In this document: in pieces, positions 29,218 through 38,447 of the stretch | How positions within the stretch are numbered: position 1 is the stretch's first letter | How the letters are laid out: the number at the start of each line of letters is the position of its first letter | Source of the DNA: Leucobacter luti | GTDB taxonomy: Bacteria > Actinomycetota > Actinomycetes > Actinomycetales > Microbacteriaceae | Length of the DNA: 64,000 nt | Assembly: GCF_019464495.1 (NCBI RefSeq) | Contig: NZ_CP080492.1 | Location: forward strand, 1,550,001 to 1,614,000 | Direction: 5' to 3' | The notes under the pieces: generated by a model | Databases searched by the model: none | What the model was told of the DNA's origin: nothing | Seen by the model: only the letters and a program-made list of their open reading frames with translations | Translations under genes and position numbers: made by a program

Positions 29218-29882
29218 ATGACCGCCACCAACTCCGCTCCTCACTCGGCAGGAACTGAGCCCGAGGATCCCAACACTTCACAGGCGAGCGAGACACATCA
29301 GGCAAGCGAGGCCGATGCAATTCTTGCCGCGCTGAGCCGAATTCGCGGACGCGGCGGACGCGGGTTCCGCGGCCCTGGCGGACACGGACGCAGGAACCAC
29401 GACGGGGCCGCGGCCCGCGACAGCTTCGGGTCCGACTGGAGCGGGCACTCGGGCTCCCTGGCTTCGCAGGGCACCCGGGACATCCGGGGCACCCCGGATT
29501 CCCAGGGCCAACCGGCGAGGAACGCGGGCCGCGCGGCCGGTTTGGCGGGCCCGCACTATTGAGACTCCTCGGGCAACTCGCGCACGCGGATTCAGCGCTG
29601 AGCGTGAGCGAGCTCGCGGAACGGATCGGCGTGGATCAGCCGCGCGCATCGCGGCTCGTGCAGCAGGCGGTCGAACGCGAGTTCGCGGCCCGCGAAGCCG
29701 ATCCAGCAGACGCCAGGCGCACCAGAGTCCGCCTCACTGACGCCGGGCAGCGTGCCGTGCACGGTTTCCGTGGTCAACAGCGCGCGGACATGACCGTGGC
29801 ACTCGACGCGCTCACCGCACCAGAGCGGGGTGAGCTCGCGCGGCTTATCACGAAGCTCGCGGATGCCTGGCCGGAGCCCTAG
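29218..29882 (+). pseudogene. MarR-family regulator with Gly/Pro/His-rich N-terminal segment, frame interrupted
   Basis: The ATG at 29218 opens a frame reading ADAILAALSRIRGRGGRGF and then ends at 29562. The frame one base back is open from about 29340 to 29882; it reads GFAGHPGHPGHPGFPGP, then RGRFGGPALLRLLGQLAHAD and a clear MarR winged helix (LSVSELAERIGVDQPRASRL; READPADARRTRVRLTDAGQ). One G added to the run 29404-29407 joins both parts into about 221 residues. The family normally binds palindromes as dimers and is released by ligands. A TTG at 29559 could give a truncated 107-residue protein if the shift is real. It diverges from the His-rich-tail regulator. Confidence 0.7.
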
Positions 29883-29911
29883 GAACTGGAGCGGCGTGGG
29901 AACCCTGGAAA

Positions 29912-30004
29912 AGAAAGACTCCCTACGTACCCGCTAGAGCTCAAGTACCCTTGCTTCGTTTCCGACCTGGGGAGTTCCTCAAGATAGCGCCACGTAGGGA
30001 GCCG
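29912..30004 (-). ncRNA. ffs: Signal recognition particle RNA (4.5S type)
   Basis: On the minus strand the ends pair as CTCCCTACGT (from 30001) with ACGTAGGGAG (to 29919), followed inward by GCTA/TAGC and GAG/CTC pairing, and capped by the conserved domain IV AGGTCG-GAAA-CGAAGCAAGG (complement of about 29951-29970), which binds Ffh. The GGAAAC loop with a GNRA tetraloop is a known variant of the bacterial SRP tip. The RNA is about 90 nt, a short bacterial form without an Alu domain. A pyrimidine tract (TCTTTCTTTTCC) follows the 3' end. Exact ends are uncertain by a few bases. It sits directly after the S8 protease gene. Confidence 0.85.
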
Positions 30005-30011
30005 TTCTAGT

Positions 30012-30035
30012 CTAGCGGACGATTCGCCGCCGCAA
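30012..30035 (-). promoter_or_regulatory. Candidate ffs promoter overlapping the protease stop codon
   Basis: On the minus strand TAGACT (30017-30012) lies six to eight bases before the RNA start and its TAG is the protease stop codon. A weak TTGCGG -35 lies about 15 bases further upstream, which is a short spacer. Confidence 0.35.
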
Positions 30036-32550
30036 TGCCACCGCCCCGCACGCGGCCGCGCCGAGCAGCAGGATCGCGCCAGCTCCGAGCGCGAGCAGCG
30101 GCGTGTCTCCAGCGCCAGTCTGCGCGAGCGGCGACTGAGGTGCCGCCGACGACGGTGTGGGCGGCGGCGTGGTGGTTGGCGGCGTGGTGGTCGGCGGCTT
30201 TGGCGCGATAGAGGTGGTTGCCACCTCCAGCGTGGCGGCATCGCTGGATCCCACTGGATTCTGCGCGGTGAGGCGCACGGCATAGACAGTGCCTGAGCTC
30301 AGACCCGTCAGCTTGTGCGAGGTCGCATCACCCGCGAGCTCTGCCGTGATGGTGGCCGCTGCGGCCCCAGCCGCTCCCGGCACGGTCTCCCCGGCGCGTC
30401 GGCAACCACCACTGCGACCGGAGTCGCTTCAAGCTGCAACTGCTTCGCGTCGCTCGCAGTGTCCCACGACAGCACGAAGCTGTCAGCGGTGACCTCGCTC
30501 GCGCGGAACCCCTGCGGAGTGCCCGGCAGCGCTGTCAGACTCTCGAGCAGCGCCGAAGCATCAACGATGCCGGCCCCAAAGACCGAGCTGTCCGGAATCC
30601 CGAACGCGGTGTATGGATTCACCGGGCCTCCTGCGGCGGGGCCCCTGGCGGTATTCACAATGCCAGCAGTGAGATCACCACCGCTCAGGCCAGGCGCATA
30701 CGACTTCGCGAGTGCTGCGACAGCCGCCGCATTCGGCGCGGCTGCCGAGGTGCCGAAGAAGCGGTACTCAGGATCCCCGGTGTCATCGAAGAAAGAGGTC
30801 TGTGTTCCGTCGACCGATGCGATGTTCGGCGTCTGGGGCGTGATCGGGGCCGCGAGCGGCTGCGCCGGGTTCGGGCCAGTGAGGTCGACCGGTGCGTAGT
30901 ACAACGTCGTTGATCCCAGCGAGGAGTAGTCCCGCAATACGGTCGGGTTGCGCCAATCGAGCGCGGCTACGCTGAGCGCCGATCCGTCGCCGGCGTGCCC
31001 AAACGTGGTCGCACCCACCACGTCATTCACCCCGTCACCGAGGTGCGCACGCTCAACGAACGCCTCACCGCCGCGCATAAACTGCAACTGTACGGCTGGG
31101 CTGGGCGCCGCCGGATCGAATGCCGTGCGCACCATCACCATCCGAATCTCTGAGCCGGACGGCACCGACACCCGCCCGATGCTTCCGGGGAAAAACTCAC
31201 CGATCTGCGGTGCGATAGCGAGCAGTTTCGGTTCATCCGTCACCGGATCCACTGCGTAGAACCGCCATTCGTAGCTGGTGGTGATCCCAAACATGGGCTC
31301 GGCAATCGATCCGACCACTGAGACAGCGTCTGCCCCGTCCCCCACGGCCCCGCCGGTCTGGAGCGTGTCAAACGGGGTCTCGATCGCCGGGTCCGGATCA
31401 AAGTCCAGGCAGTCATACGAACCCAAGTTTGCGAGCGGATCTCGCGGTCCGGTCAGCAGCCAGTCCGGGCATGCCGCGGCCCGGTAGGCCGTGGTACGCC
31501 AGGACGAAATCGGGCGATCCGCGCTTGCTCCCCGCGTTCCCAGTGCCGTACCGTTGCCCGCCGAGGTGAAATAGGCCACTCCGCTGGCCTTCACCTGTTC
31601 GATCGCGGTGGCAATGAAGCCCTGTTGAAAGGTCGTCTCTGAGTTCCAGGAGATATCGTCCACAATGATGTCGGCCCCGGCGGCGGCGAGCTGGCCAATG
31701 TGCTCGGCCATCTCAAACTCAGAGGCCCCGGCATCCGCGAACAGGATCCGCGCACCAGGCGCAATGCCGTGTACGAGCTGGGCCATAGCGCGCCCCTCGT
31801 CGGAGCCCGTGCGCATATCCGAGATCACTTCAACCGGGATTGTGCGGCCACAGGGATTGCCTGCGCCCGGCAGCACGCCGGCAGCCACATCTGCTTCCCA
31901 GGAGGTGGGCAGCGCGTTGGCGCCAAAGGAATCCGAGATCACTCCAACGGTGACACCGGTGCCGTCAACCCCAAATCGCTCGCGCGCTTCCGCGGAGTGC
32001 AGCGGGCCATCGGCTTCAATGGGGATCGGTCCACACGCCTCGCCGCTCGGCCGCGGCGCCGCAGCAAGCGGACCGCCGGCCCGTGCGCTGCTGGCAGCAC
32101 CGCCACTGGCAACGGCGCCGCCGGTAAACGGCCGCAGCGCTGGCGTCGCGCTGAGAATTCCGGGGAGCTCAGCTAGCTCGCCGAGCCGGGCAGGTGCCAC
32201 CCGGACCGTTGCCGCGGGAACGCGCCGAGGACGGTGTCCACCTCGGCGATTCCGGCGACGCTCGCGAGGAGCGCTTCACTTGGGGCACTCTCGAATACGA
32301 CCGTGGCGGTAACGCGTTCGGCGTCGTCGAAGGTGAGGCTGCCGCCTCCTGCAACGGGAAGCGCGACCTCCTCTGCGAGTTCGGCAGGCGCGGTCACGCC
32401 CTCCGCCGCCGCCTCGACAAGACGATCAGTGAGCGTCGTCCCCGGCGCCTGTTCCGCCGGTTCCTCTGCGTAGGCCGACGGCCCGATCAGCGTGACAAGC
32501 AGCGGGATCGCAGCGCACACTGCAATCCCCTTGAGTACCGTTGCGCGCAA
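30012..32550 (-). pseudogene. Cell-wall-anchored subtilisin-like (S8) protease, frame interrupted twice
   Basis: I prefer the TTG at 32550, which has AGGAG seven bases upstream and opens a good signal peptide (RATVLKGIAVCAAIPLLVTL ending SAYA); a GTG at 32598 is the alternative. Frame 1 ends at 32173; frame 2 has the protease domain with GVTVGVISDSFG (Asp), AMAQLVHGIAPGA (His), TSAGNGT and GTSAAAPNAAAVAALA (Ser); frame 3 completes a fibronectin-like domain (AVRLTAQNPVGSSDAATLEV), a Thr/Pro spacer, sorting motif LAQTG, a membrane helix and a RRRIVR tail. Adding one base in the C-run at 32216-32218 gives FPAATVRVAPARL, and one in the G-run at 30389-30392 gives DAPGETVPGAAG. Both repairs restore coherent sequence. 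It shares the LAXTG sorting type with the adhesin at 16397. Confidence 0.78.
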
Positions 32551-32673
32551 GAATGCTCTCCTTTGTGCTCCCCGATCGGACCTGAGAGTATCCGACACCC
32601 GTTGAGAGTATCGAAATCATTGGACATTGTCCACATATTTGCGTGGGATCGGCGTCACTCGCGCGTGCACCAC

Positions 32674-32715
32674 GCAGCACGCCCCCGGCCGCTCGTGCGG
32701 TCAGGGGCGTGCTGC
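32674..32715 (-). terminator. Terminator after the ABC exporter operon
   Basis: Twelve-base perfect arms (GCAGCACGCCCC at 32674-32685 with 32704-32715), about 30 bases past the exporter stop codon. Confidence 0.85.
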
Positions 32716-32743
32716 AGCGGCGCCCGGCGCCACCTCGGTGTCC

Positions 32744-34834
32744 TTACTCGGAGCGCTTCCCGGGATCAGGCTCAGCGCCGGCGTCGGCCACTCCGGCTAC
32801 CGGAACTGCCCCGGTGACCACGGGAACGGTGCCGGTCAAGAGTTCCTCGACCTGCGCTTCGTCGATCTCCCCTGCGAACTGCGCCCGGTACAGCTCGGCA
32901 TAGGCGCCGTTGCGCGCAAGCAGCGCCTCGTGATTGCCCTGCTCAACGATTTTGCCACTCTCCATCATCAGGATGGTGTCAGCGTCTCGAATCGTGGAGA
33001 GGCGATGCGCGATCACAAACGACGTCCGGTCAGTCCGCAGCGCGCTCATCGCTTGCTGCACCAGCACTTCAGTGCGCGTATCGACAGAGGAAGTCGCTTC
33101 GTCCAGGATCAACAGTGACGGGTTCGCGATGAACGCGCGCGCGATCGTGAGCAACTGCCGCTCGCCAGCAGACAGCGAAGACGCGTTCTCGGAGATCACT
33201 GTGTCATAGCCGTCAGGCAATTGGCGCACAAAGCGATCCACCATCGTCGCTTGTGCGGCAGCGACGACTTCCTCATCGGTGGCGTCAAGCCGACCGTAGC
33301 GGATGTTCTCACGGATCGTGCCGTCGAACAGCCAGGCGTCCTGCAGCACCATACCAACGTGCCCACGGAGCTCGGCACGGGACAGCTGGGTAATGTCGAT
33401 TCCGTCGAGCAGGATCCTGCCAGCATCGAGCTCGTAGAACCGCATCACGAGGTTCACCAGCGTGGTCTTGCCCGCCCCGGTCGGGCCAACAATCGCGACG
33501 GTGTGGCCGGGAGTCGCCTCGAGGTTGAGTCCTTCGATAAGCGGCCGCTCGGGGTCATAGCTGAAGTTCACATCCTCGAAGACCACATGCCCTTCGGTGC
33601 GGTCGGGGAGGTCCGCGATCGCCGTGTCGGGATCCTGTTCGTCAGCGTCGAGCAGCTCAAACGTGCGCTCAGCCGAGGCAACGCCTGACTGGAGCATGTT
33701 TGCCATGCCTGCCATCTCGCCGATCGGCTGCGCGAACTCTCGCGAGTACTGAATGAACGCGGTCACATCACCGAGGGTCATTTGCCCCGCGGTCACGCGG
33801 AGTGCTCCGGCGACGGCAATGAGCACATAGCTGAGGTACTGCACGAACTGCATCGCAGGCATGATGGTGCCCGAGAGTGCCTGCGCGCGATACGCGGCCC
33901 CAAAGAGGCCCTCGTTGCGCCGGTCGAATTCCTCCGTCATCTCGGTGTCACGGTTGAAGATCCGCACGAGTTCGTGGCCGGTGAACGACTCTTCGATATG
34001 CCCGTTCAGGTCGCCGGTGTACTTCCACTGCGCGACAAACAGCTTCTGTGCGCGCACACCGACGACGCCTGCGATGATTCCGGAGAGGGGGAGCGCGATC
34101 AAGGCGAGCAGCGCAAGCTGCCAGGACACCGTGAACATCATCGCCGTGATACCAATCACCATCAGCACGGATTGCACCAGCTGCGACAGCGCCTGCTGCA
34201 GCGCCTGCTGGATATTGTCGACATCGTTCGTCACGCGAGAGAGCACGTCGCCGCGCTGCCTGCTATCGAAGAAGCTCAGCGGCAGCCGATTGATCTTCGC
34301 CTCGATGTCCTGGCGCAATGTGTACACGACCCGCATCACGAGCTTGTTCAGCAGGAAGCCCTGCAGCCACATGAGGAACGAGGCGACCAGGTACAGGCCG
34401 AGGACGGTGAGAATCAGGCGGCCGAGCAGCCCGAAATCAATGCCCTCGCCAGGAATCGCGTTCGATCCGGCCAGCATGTCGGCATATGCGTCGTTGCCGG
34501 AGTTCCGCGCGGCAGAGATCACCTGCTCAATCGGCACGCCAGCCGGCAAGTTCTTGCCGAGGATGCCGTTGAAGATCACGTCCATCGCCTGGCCGAGAAT
34601 CTTGGGGGCGATCACCGTGAGGACGACGGAGCCGACCACGAGCAGCACAACGAGTGCGAACAACCACTTCTGCGGCGCGAGCAGACCCACGAGGCGTTTG
34701 GCCGCTGGCCAGAAGTGCTTCGCCTTCTTCGCAGCCTGCCCGCCCCAGTCGTCGTTGTCGGGCTGATAATCGTCGGGGAGCTCAAACTCTTCAACGGCCG
34801 CGGTCTTCGCGGGCTTTCGATCCTTCTTCGCCAT
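32744..34834 (-). CDS. ABC exporter half-transporter, catalytic-site subunit
   Basis: 696 residues: hydrophilic N-terminal 45 residues, a six-helix ABC exporter membrane domain (about 50-400) with FFDSRQRGDVLSRVTNDVDNI, and a nucleotide-binding domain with Walker A VGPTGAGKTT, signature SLSAGERQ (LSGGQ variant), Walker B LLILDEATSSVD with the catalytic glutamate, and the H-loop IAHRLS. Its start overlaps the stop of the upstream half-transporter by one base (TAATG). The substrate is unknown; heterodimers of this type export drugs, lipids or peptides. A linker of about 90 residues between helices 1 and 2 (Asn/Gly rich) lies outside the membrane and is longer than usual. Confidence 0.9.
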   Translation of the reverse strand: MAKKDRKPAKTAAVEEFELPDDYQPDNDDWGGQAAKKAKHFWPAAKRLVGLLAPQKWLFALVVLLVVGSVVLTVIAPKILGQAMDVIFNGILGKNLPAGVPIEQVISAARNSGNDAYADMLAGSNAIPGEGIDFGLLGRLILTVLGLYLVASFLMWLQGFLLNKLVMRVVYTLRQDIEAKINRLPLSFFDSRQRGDVLSRVTNDVDNIQQALQQALSQLVQSVLMVIGITAMMFTVSWQLALLALIALPLSGIIAGVVGVRAQKLFVAQWKYTGDLNGHIEESFTGHELVRIFNRDTEMTEEFDRRNEGLFGAAYRAQALSGTIMPAMQFVQYLSYVLIAVAGALRVTAGQMTLGDVTAFIQYSREFAQPIGEMAGMANMLQSGVASAERTFELLDADEQDPDTAIADLPDRTEGHVVFEDVNFSYDPERPLIEGLNLEATPGHTVAIVGPTGAGKTTLVNLVMRFYELDAGRILLDGIDITQLSRAELRGHVGMVLQDAWLFDGTIRENIRYGRLDATDEEVVAAAQATMVDRFVRQLPDGYDTVISENASSLSAGERQLLTIARAFIANPSLLILDEATSSVDTRTEVLVQQAMSALRTDRTSFVIAHRLSTIRDADTILMMESGKIVEQGNHEALLARNGAYAELYRAQFAGEIDEAQVEELLTGTVPVVTGAVPVAGVADAGAEPDPGKRSE

Positions 34835-36570
34835 TAGGCAGCCTCCGCCTCTTCAAGCTGGGATCGCACAATCTCGCGGTAGACCTCGCTGGTCTCCAGG
34901 AGCTGATCATGGGTGCCGCGGCCAACGATCTCGCCGGCGTCGACGACGAGAATCTGGTCCGCATCGAGAATCGTCGAGACCCGCTGAGCCACGATGATCG
35001 TCGTTGCGCCATGCGTCGCGCTCGGCAGTGCAGCGCGGAGCCGAGCGTCGGTCGCAACGTCGAGTGCTGAGAACGAGTCGTCGAAGAGGTACACGCGCGG
35101 CTTCGCCACCAGCGAGCGCGCGATCGAGAGCCGCTGGCGCTGGCCACCGGACACACTCGTGCCCCCCTGCGATACGGGCTCCTCAAGGCCAAGCTCCTTG
35201 GCGCGTACGAAATCCTCTCCCTGCGCCACGCGCAGAGCCTCCCACAGTTCCTCATCGGTGGCTTCCGAGCGGCCGAATCTGAGATTCGACGCGATCGTGC
35301 CCGAGAACAGGTACGGACGCTGCGGCACGAGGCTCATCGCCTCAGCGAGCTGGCCACGCGTGAGCGCAGCGACGGGAGCGCCGTCGATCGTGATCGAACC
35401 CTGCTGCGGATCGTAGAGGCGCAGCAGCAGGTTCAACAGCACGGTTTTCCCTGCGCCCGTAGACCCGATAATCGCGGTGGTCTTGCCAGGCTCAGCCACA
35501 AAACTCACATTCGTCACCACCGACTGTTCCGCGCCAGGGAAGCCGAAGGAGACTCCACTGAACTCAACGCGCCCAGCTGCCGGGGTGGCTACTGTTTCAA
35601 CTTTCGGGAATGAGAGCGTCGATTCAGTGTCGAGCAACTCGCGAATACGCTCGGCGCACACGACGGCGCGGGGAATCATCATGGTCATAAAGACCCCCAT
35701 CATCACCGCTCCGAGGATCTGCAGCAGATACTGCAGGAATGCGGTGAGCGACCCCACCTGTACGACACCGGCCTCGACCCGGTGCCCGCCGAACCACAGC
35801 ACCGCTGCGGTCGCAACATGGAGCACCATCATGATCACGGGGAACATCATCACGAAGATGTTGCCGACTTTCACCGAGACGTCAGTGATGCCACGGTTCG
35901 CCGCCTCATAGCGATCGACCTCGAAATTCTCACGCACAAATGCACGGACCACACGGATGCCCATGATTTGCTCGCGGAGCACGCCATTGATCGTGTCAAC
36001 ACGATCCTGCATCGTGCGAAACAGTGGCAGCAGGAGCCACACGAGGAAGCTCACAATCACGGCGAGCAGCGCGACGGACGCCCACACGAGCCAGGACATG
36101 CCCGCGTCTTCGCGCAACGCCATAATGATGCCGCCGATCGCCATGATCGGCGCCGAGACCATGAAGTTCAGGGTCATGAGCACCAGCATCTGGATCTGCT
36201 GCACATCATTCGTGCCGCGGGTGATGAGCGTGCCTGCACCGAACTTGGTCGCTTCGAGCGTGCTCAGCGAGTCAACCTTGCGGTACACCTCGCGACGCAG
36301 GTCACGCCCGATCCCCATCGAGGTGCGGGAAGCGAAGTAGACCGCAACAACGGCGGTGATGAGCTGCCCGAGCGACACGATGAGCATGAAGCCACCGGTA
36401 CGCCAGATAAAGCCGATGTCGCCCTGAGTGATGCCCTTGTCAATAATCTGGGCGTTGAGGCTCGGCAGCCACAGTGCAGCAATCGTAGAAAGTAGTTGGA
36501 GGACAAACACCGCGACCACAAACAGCCAGTACCGTTTTGCGTGCCGCAGCGCGAGTGAAATGAGGGCCAC
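34834..36570 (-). CDS. ABC exporter half-transporter, degenerate-site subunit
   Basis: 578 residues from the GTG at 36570, chosen because AAAGGAG lies 4-5 bases upstream; a TTG at 36594 has no such site. Six-helix exporter domain followed by a nucleotide-binding domain with Walker A GSTGAGKTV, canonical signature VSGGQRQR, and Walker B LFDDSFSALD, in which the catalytic glutamate is replaced by aspartate. This is the pattern of heterodimeric exporters, in which the partner (with glutamate but an altered signature) supplies the active site. Co-transcribed with the downstream half-transporter. Confidence 0.9.
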   Translation of the reverse strand: MALISLALRHAKRYWLFVVAVFVLQLLSTIAALWLPSLNAQIIDKGITQGDIGFIWRTGGFMLIVSLGQLITAVVAVYFASRTSMGIGRDLRREVYRKVDSLSTLEATKFGAGTLITRGTNDVQQIQMLVLMTLNFMVSAPIMAIGGIIMALREDAGMSWLVWASVALLAVIVSFLVWLLLPLFRTMQDRVDTINGVLREQIMGIRVVRAFVRENFEVDRYEAANRGITDVSVKVGNIFVMMFPVIMMVLHVATAAVLWFGGHRVEAGVVQVGSLTAFLQYLLQILGAVMMGVFMTMMIPRAVVCAERIRELLDTESTLSFPKVETVATPAAGRVEFSGVSFGFPGAEQSVVTNVSFVAEPGKTTAIIGSTGAGKTVLLNLLLRLYDPQQGSITIDGAPVAALTRGQLAEAMSLVPQRPYLFSGTIASNLRFGRSEATDEELWEALRVAQGEDFVRAKELGLEEPVSQGGTSVSGGQRQRLSIARSLVAKPRVYLFDDSFSALDVATDARLRAALPSATHGATTIIVAQRVSTILDADQILVVDAGEIVGRGTHDQLLETSEVYREIVRSQLEEAEAA

Positions 36571-36718
36571 AGGGCTCCTTTCGTCGCGCGCCAATCGACG
36601 CGCACTCTCGCTGGTCAGGCGAGACGCAATCGACGGAGCAGGTCGAAAACACTACCACCTGCCCCCCTCAATTACGAGGCAATTGGGCCAGATCCCGCAA
36701 AATTTGCGTATCCGAGAC

Positions 36719-38272
36719 TCAACTTGAGGTCTGTGCACCCGTTCCCTGCAGTGCGGCGGCCACTTCGGCGTCCGTGAGGGGACGCCACGGCGAGTTTTGC
36801 GGGAGCACCAACGACGCGTCGGGGCTCTCCCCCTGCGTCCACCACCGCGCTTCGTAGCCCAGTCCGTCAAAGAGCACCCGATCGCCCTGGCGATACTCCG
36901 TCGCTTTCACCCAATCGGGGTAGCTGCCTGCGGGCAGTGACGGTCGTTCAACCGGCTTCTCGCCGGGGAGCACCGGCCCAAGCAGGCGCCACGGCTGCGC
37001 ACCGCTCTCCACTGGTTCGTCCGGCTGCTCATTCTGCGTCCACCACTTCGCCTCATACACGTTGCGGCGCCAAACCACCTTGGTTTCGGCAGGGTACGCA
37101 GCCTCGGCATTCCACACGGGATACGGACTCGTGTCAGGATCATCAACGACCGGGCTGCGATCCGGATCCACCTCGGGTGGCGCACCGGCAATCTGAGCGA
37201 TTTCCCCCGTGCGGTCGGACCCGAGCAGGGCAGCGAACCGCTCATCGCCCTGGTCCACGCCACTGCAAGAATCAGACATCTGCTTCGGATCCGGCCAGTT
37301 CGCGTCACAACTGCGATCTCGGTTGAGCGACCACATGGAGAGCCGCACCATGCCTCGCTCATTCGCGAACTCGGCCAGTGCCCGCGCATCAGCGAGCGTG
37401 AACACCTCATCACGCACATCGTTCTGGCCGATCATGGGCGTTGCTGCAACTCGGCTCCACGCCGTCGCGTCCCCCAGCGGCATGCCACTCTCCTGGGCCA
37501 CTGCACGCAACTGCAGCTGCATCGCGCTCAGGCTGCCTCGGATCGTGTCAATCAGCGACTGATCGCCTCCAGAGTTGTAGTTCATCGTCATTGCGTTGAC
37601 ACCAGCGAGCGCGACGCCGGCGTTCAAATAGCTGCGCACCGCGTGCAGCCCATCCGAGGTCAGTCCGTCTGGCGCAACCGGCAGCGTCAACCACACGTCC
37701 AGCCCATCGGTTGCGCGCTGCTGCACTGTGGCGATCGCAGCTGCCTGGCGTTCTACCGCCGCGTGATTGGCTAGGAGCTCTCCCTCGAGATCCATGTCAA
37801 TGCTGCCCAATTCGTAGCGTTCGACGACACTGCGGTAGCCGGACACGAGGTCTGAGGCATCAGTGCACTTCAACGCAAGATCCGCGTTCGCCTGGCCACC
37901 GAATGACACCATCGCGGAGCCACCAAGGTTCCGCAACCGGGCGAGACGCCGATCCAGGTCCAGGGTCGCTTCCGCCTCGTCCAGTCCGTAGGCGCCGCCC
38001 CAGGTCGGGGTGCAGGCGTGATTCGGGGCGCCAACGATGAACGCGAGCACCACATTCTTCGGCCCGTCAGTCCCCGGGCTCTCGAACGGGAAGCTCGGGG
38101 TCGCCGTTACATCGACGTACCCATCGCTCCACGGTTGCCGCTCGCTCGCTTCCTGGTGATCGCGCCATGACCCCCACCCGAACACTGCCCCACCGGCGAG
38201 CGCGGCAACGATCACGAGCAGAATCGACAGCCGCACCCACGAGAGCTTGCGCCCCGGAAACCACTTGGACAT
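36719..38272 (-). CDS. Membrane-anchored GH18-like glycosidase with two chitin-binding-type modules
   Basis: 517 residues from the ATG at 38272; the open frame extends into the neighbouring glycosyltransferase, but not as a gene. N-terminal membrane anchor (about residues 12-34) with the rest outside. The GH18 barrel contains FGGQANADL and the catalytic strand GSIDMDLEG near 160: the terminal glutamate and two aspartates of D-x-x-D-x-D-x-E are there, but the first aspartate is not. C-terminal modules at about 382-430 (YPVWNAEAAYPAETKVVWRR) and 451-500 (YPDWVKATEYRQGDRVLF), each ending YEAKWWTQ or YEARWWTQ, are CBM5/12-type. It diverges from a processive glycosyltransferase 175 bases away and may trim its product. 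Confidence 0.85.
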   Translation of the reverse strand: MSKWFPGRKLSWVRLSILLVIVAALAGGAVFGWGSWRDHQEASERQPWSDGYVDVTATPSFPFESPGTDGPKNVVLAFIVGAPNHACTPTWGGAYGLDEAEATLDLDRRLARLRNLGGSAMVSFGGQANADLALKCTDASDLVSGYRSVVERYELGSIDMDLEGELLANHAAVERQAAAIATVQQRATDGLDVWLTLPVAPDGLTSDGLHAVRSYLNAGVALAGVNAMTMNYNSGGDQSLIDTIRGSLSAMQLQLRAVAQESGMPLGDATAWSRVAATPMIGQNDVRDEVFTLADARALAEFANERGMVRLSMWSLNRDRSCDANWPDPKQMSDSCSGVDQGDERFAALLGSDRTGEIAQIAGAPPEVDPDRSPVVDDPDTSPYPVWNAEAAYPAETKVVWRRNVYEAKWWTQNEQPDEPVESGAQPWRLLGPVLPGEKPVERPSLPAGSYPDWVKATEYRQGDRVLFDGLGYEARWWTQGESPDASLVLPQNSPWRPLTDAEVAAALQGTGAQTSS

Positions 38273-38447
38273 GACCCCCCAAACCAAGATTCCCGGACCC
38301 GGCGCGGTCGATCCACGCCCTCCCGGATAGGATAATCGTGTCACAGTCGGGGGTTCCTCTGCAGCATCTGCGCAGAGCGGCTCCGGGGACGACGGGACAG
38401 CTGGTGCGTGATGCGCGCACCCTGTCCGCCTGGGATGGGAGAAGCGC

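Noticed and set aside
29559..29882. A separate small MarR gene starting at the TTG
   Set aside because: The frame continues upstream without a stop into a Gly/Pro/His segment that fits the preceding partial protein after one base is added.
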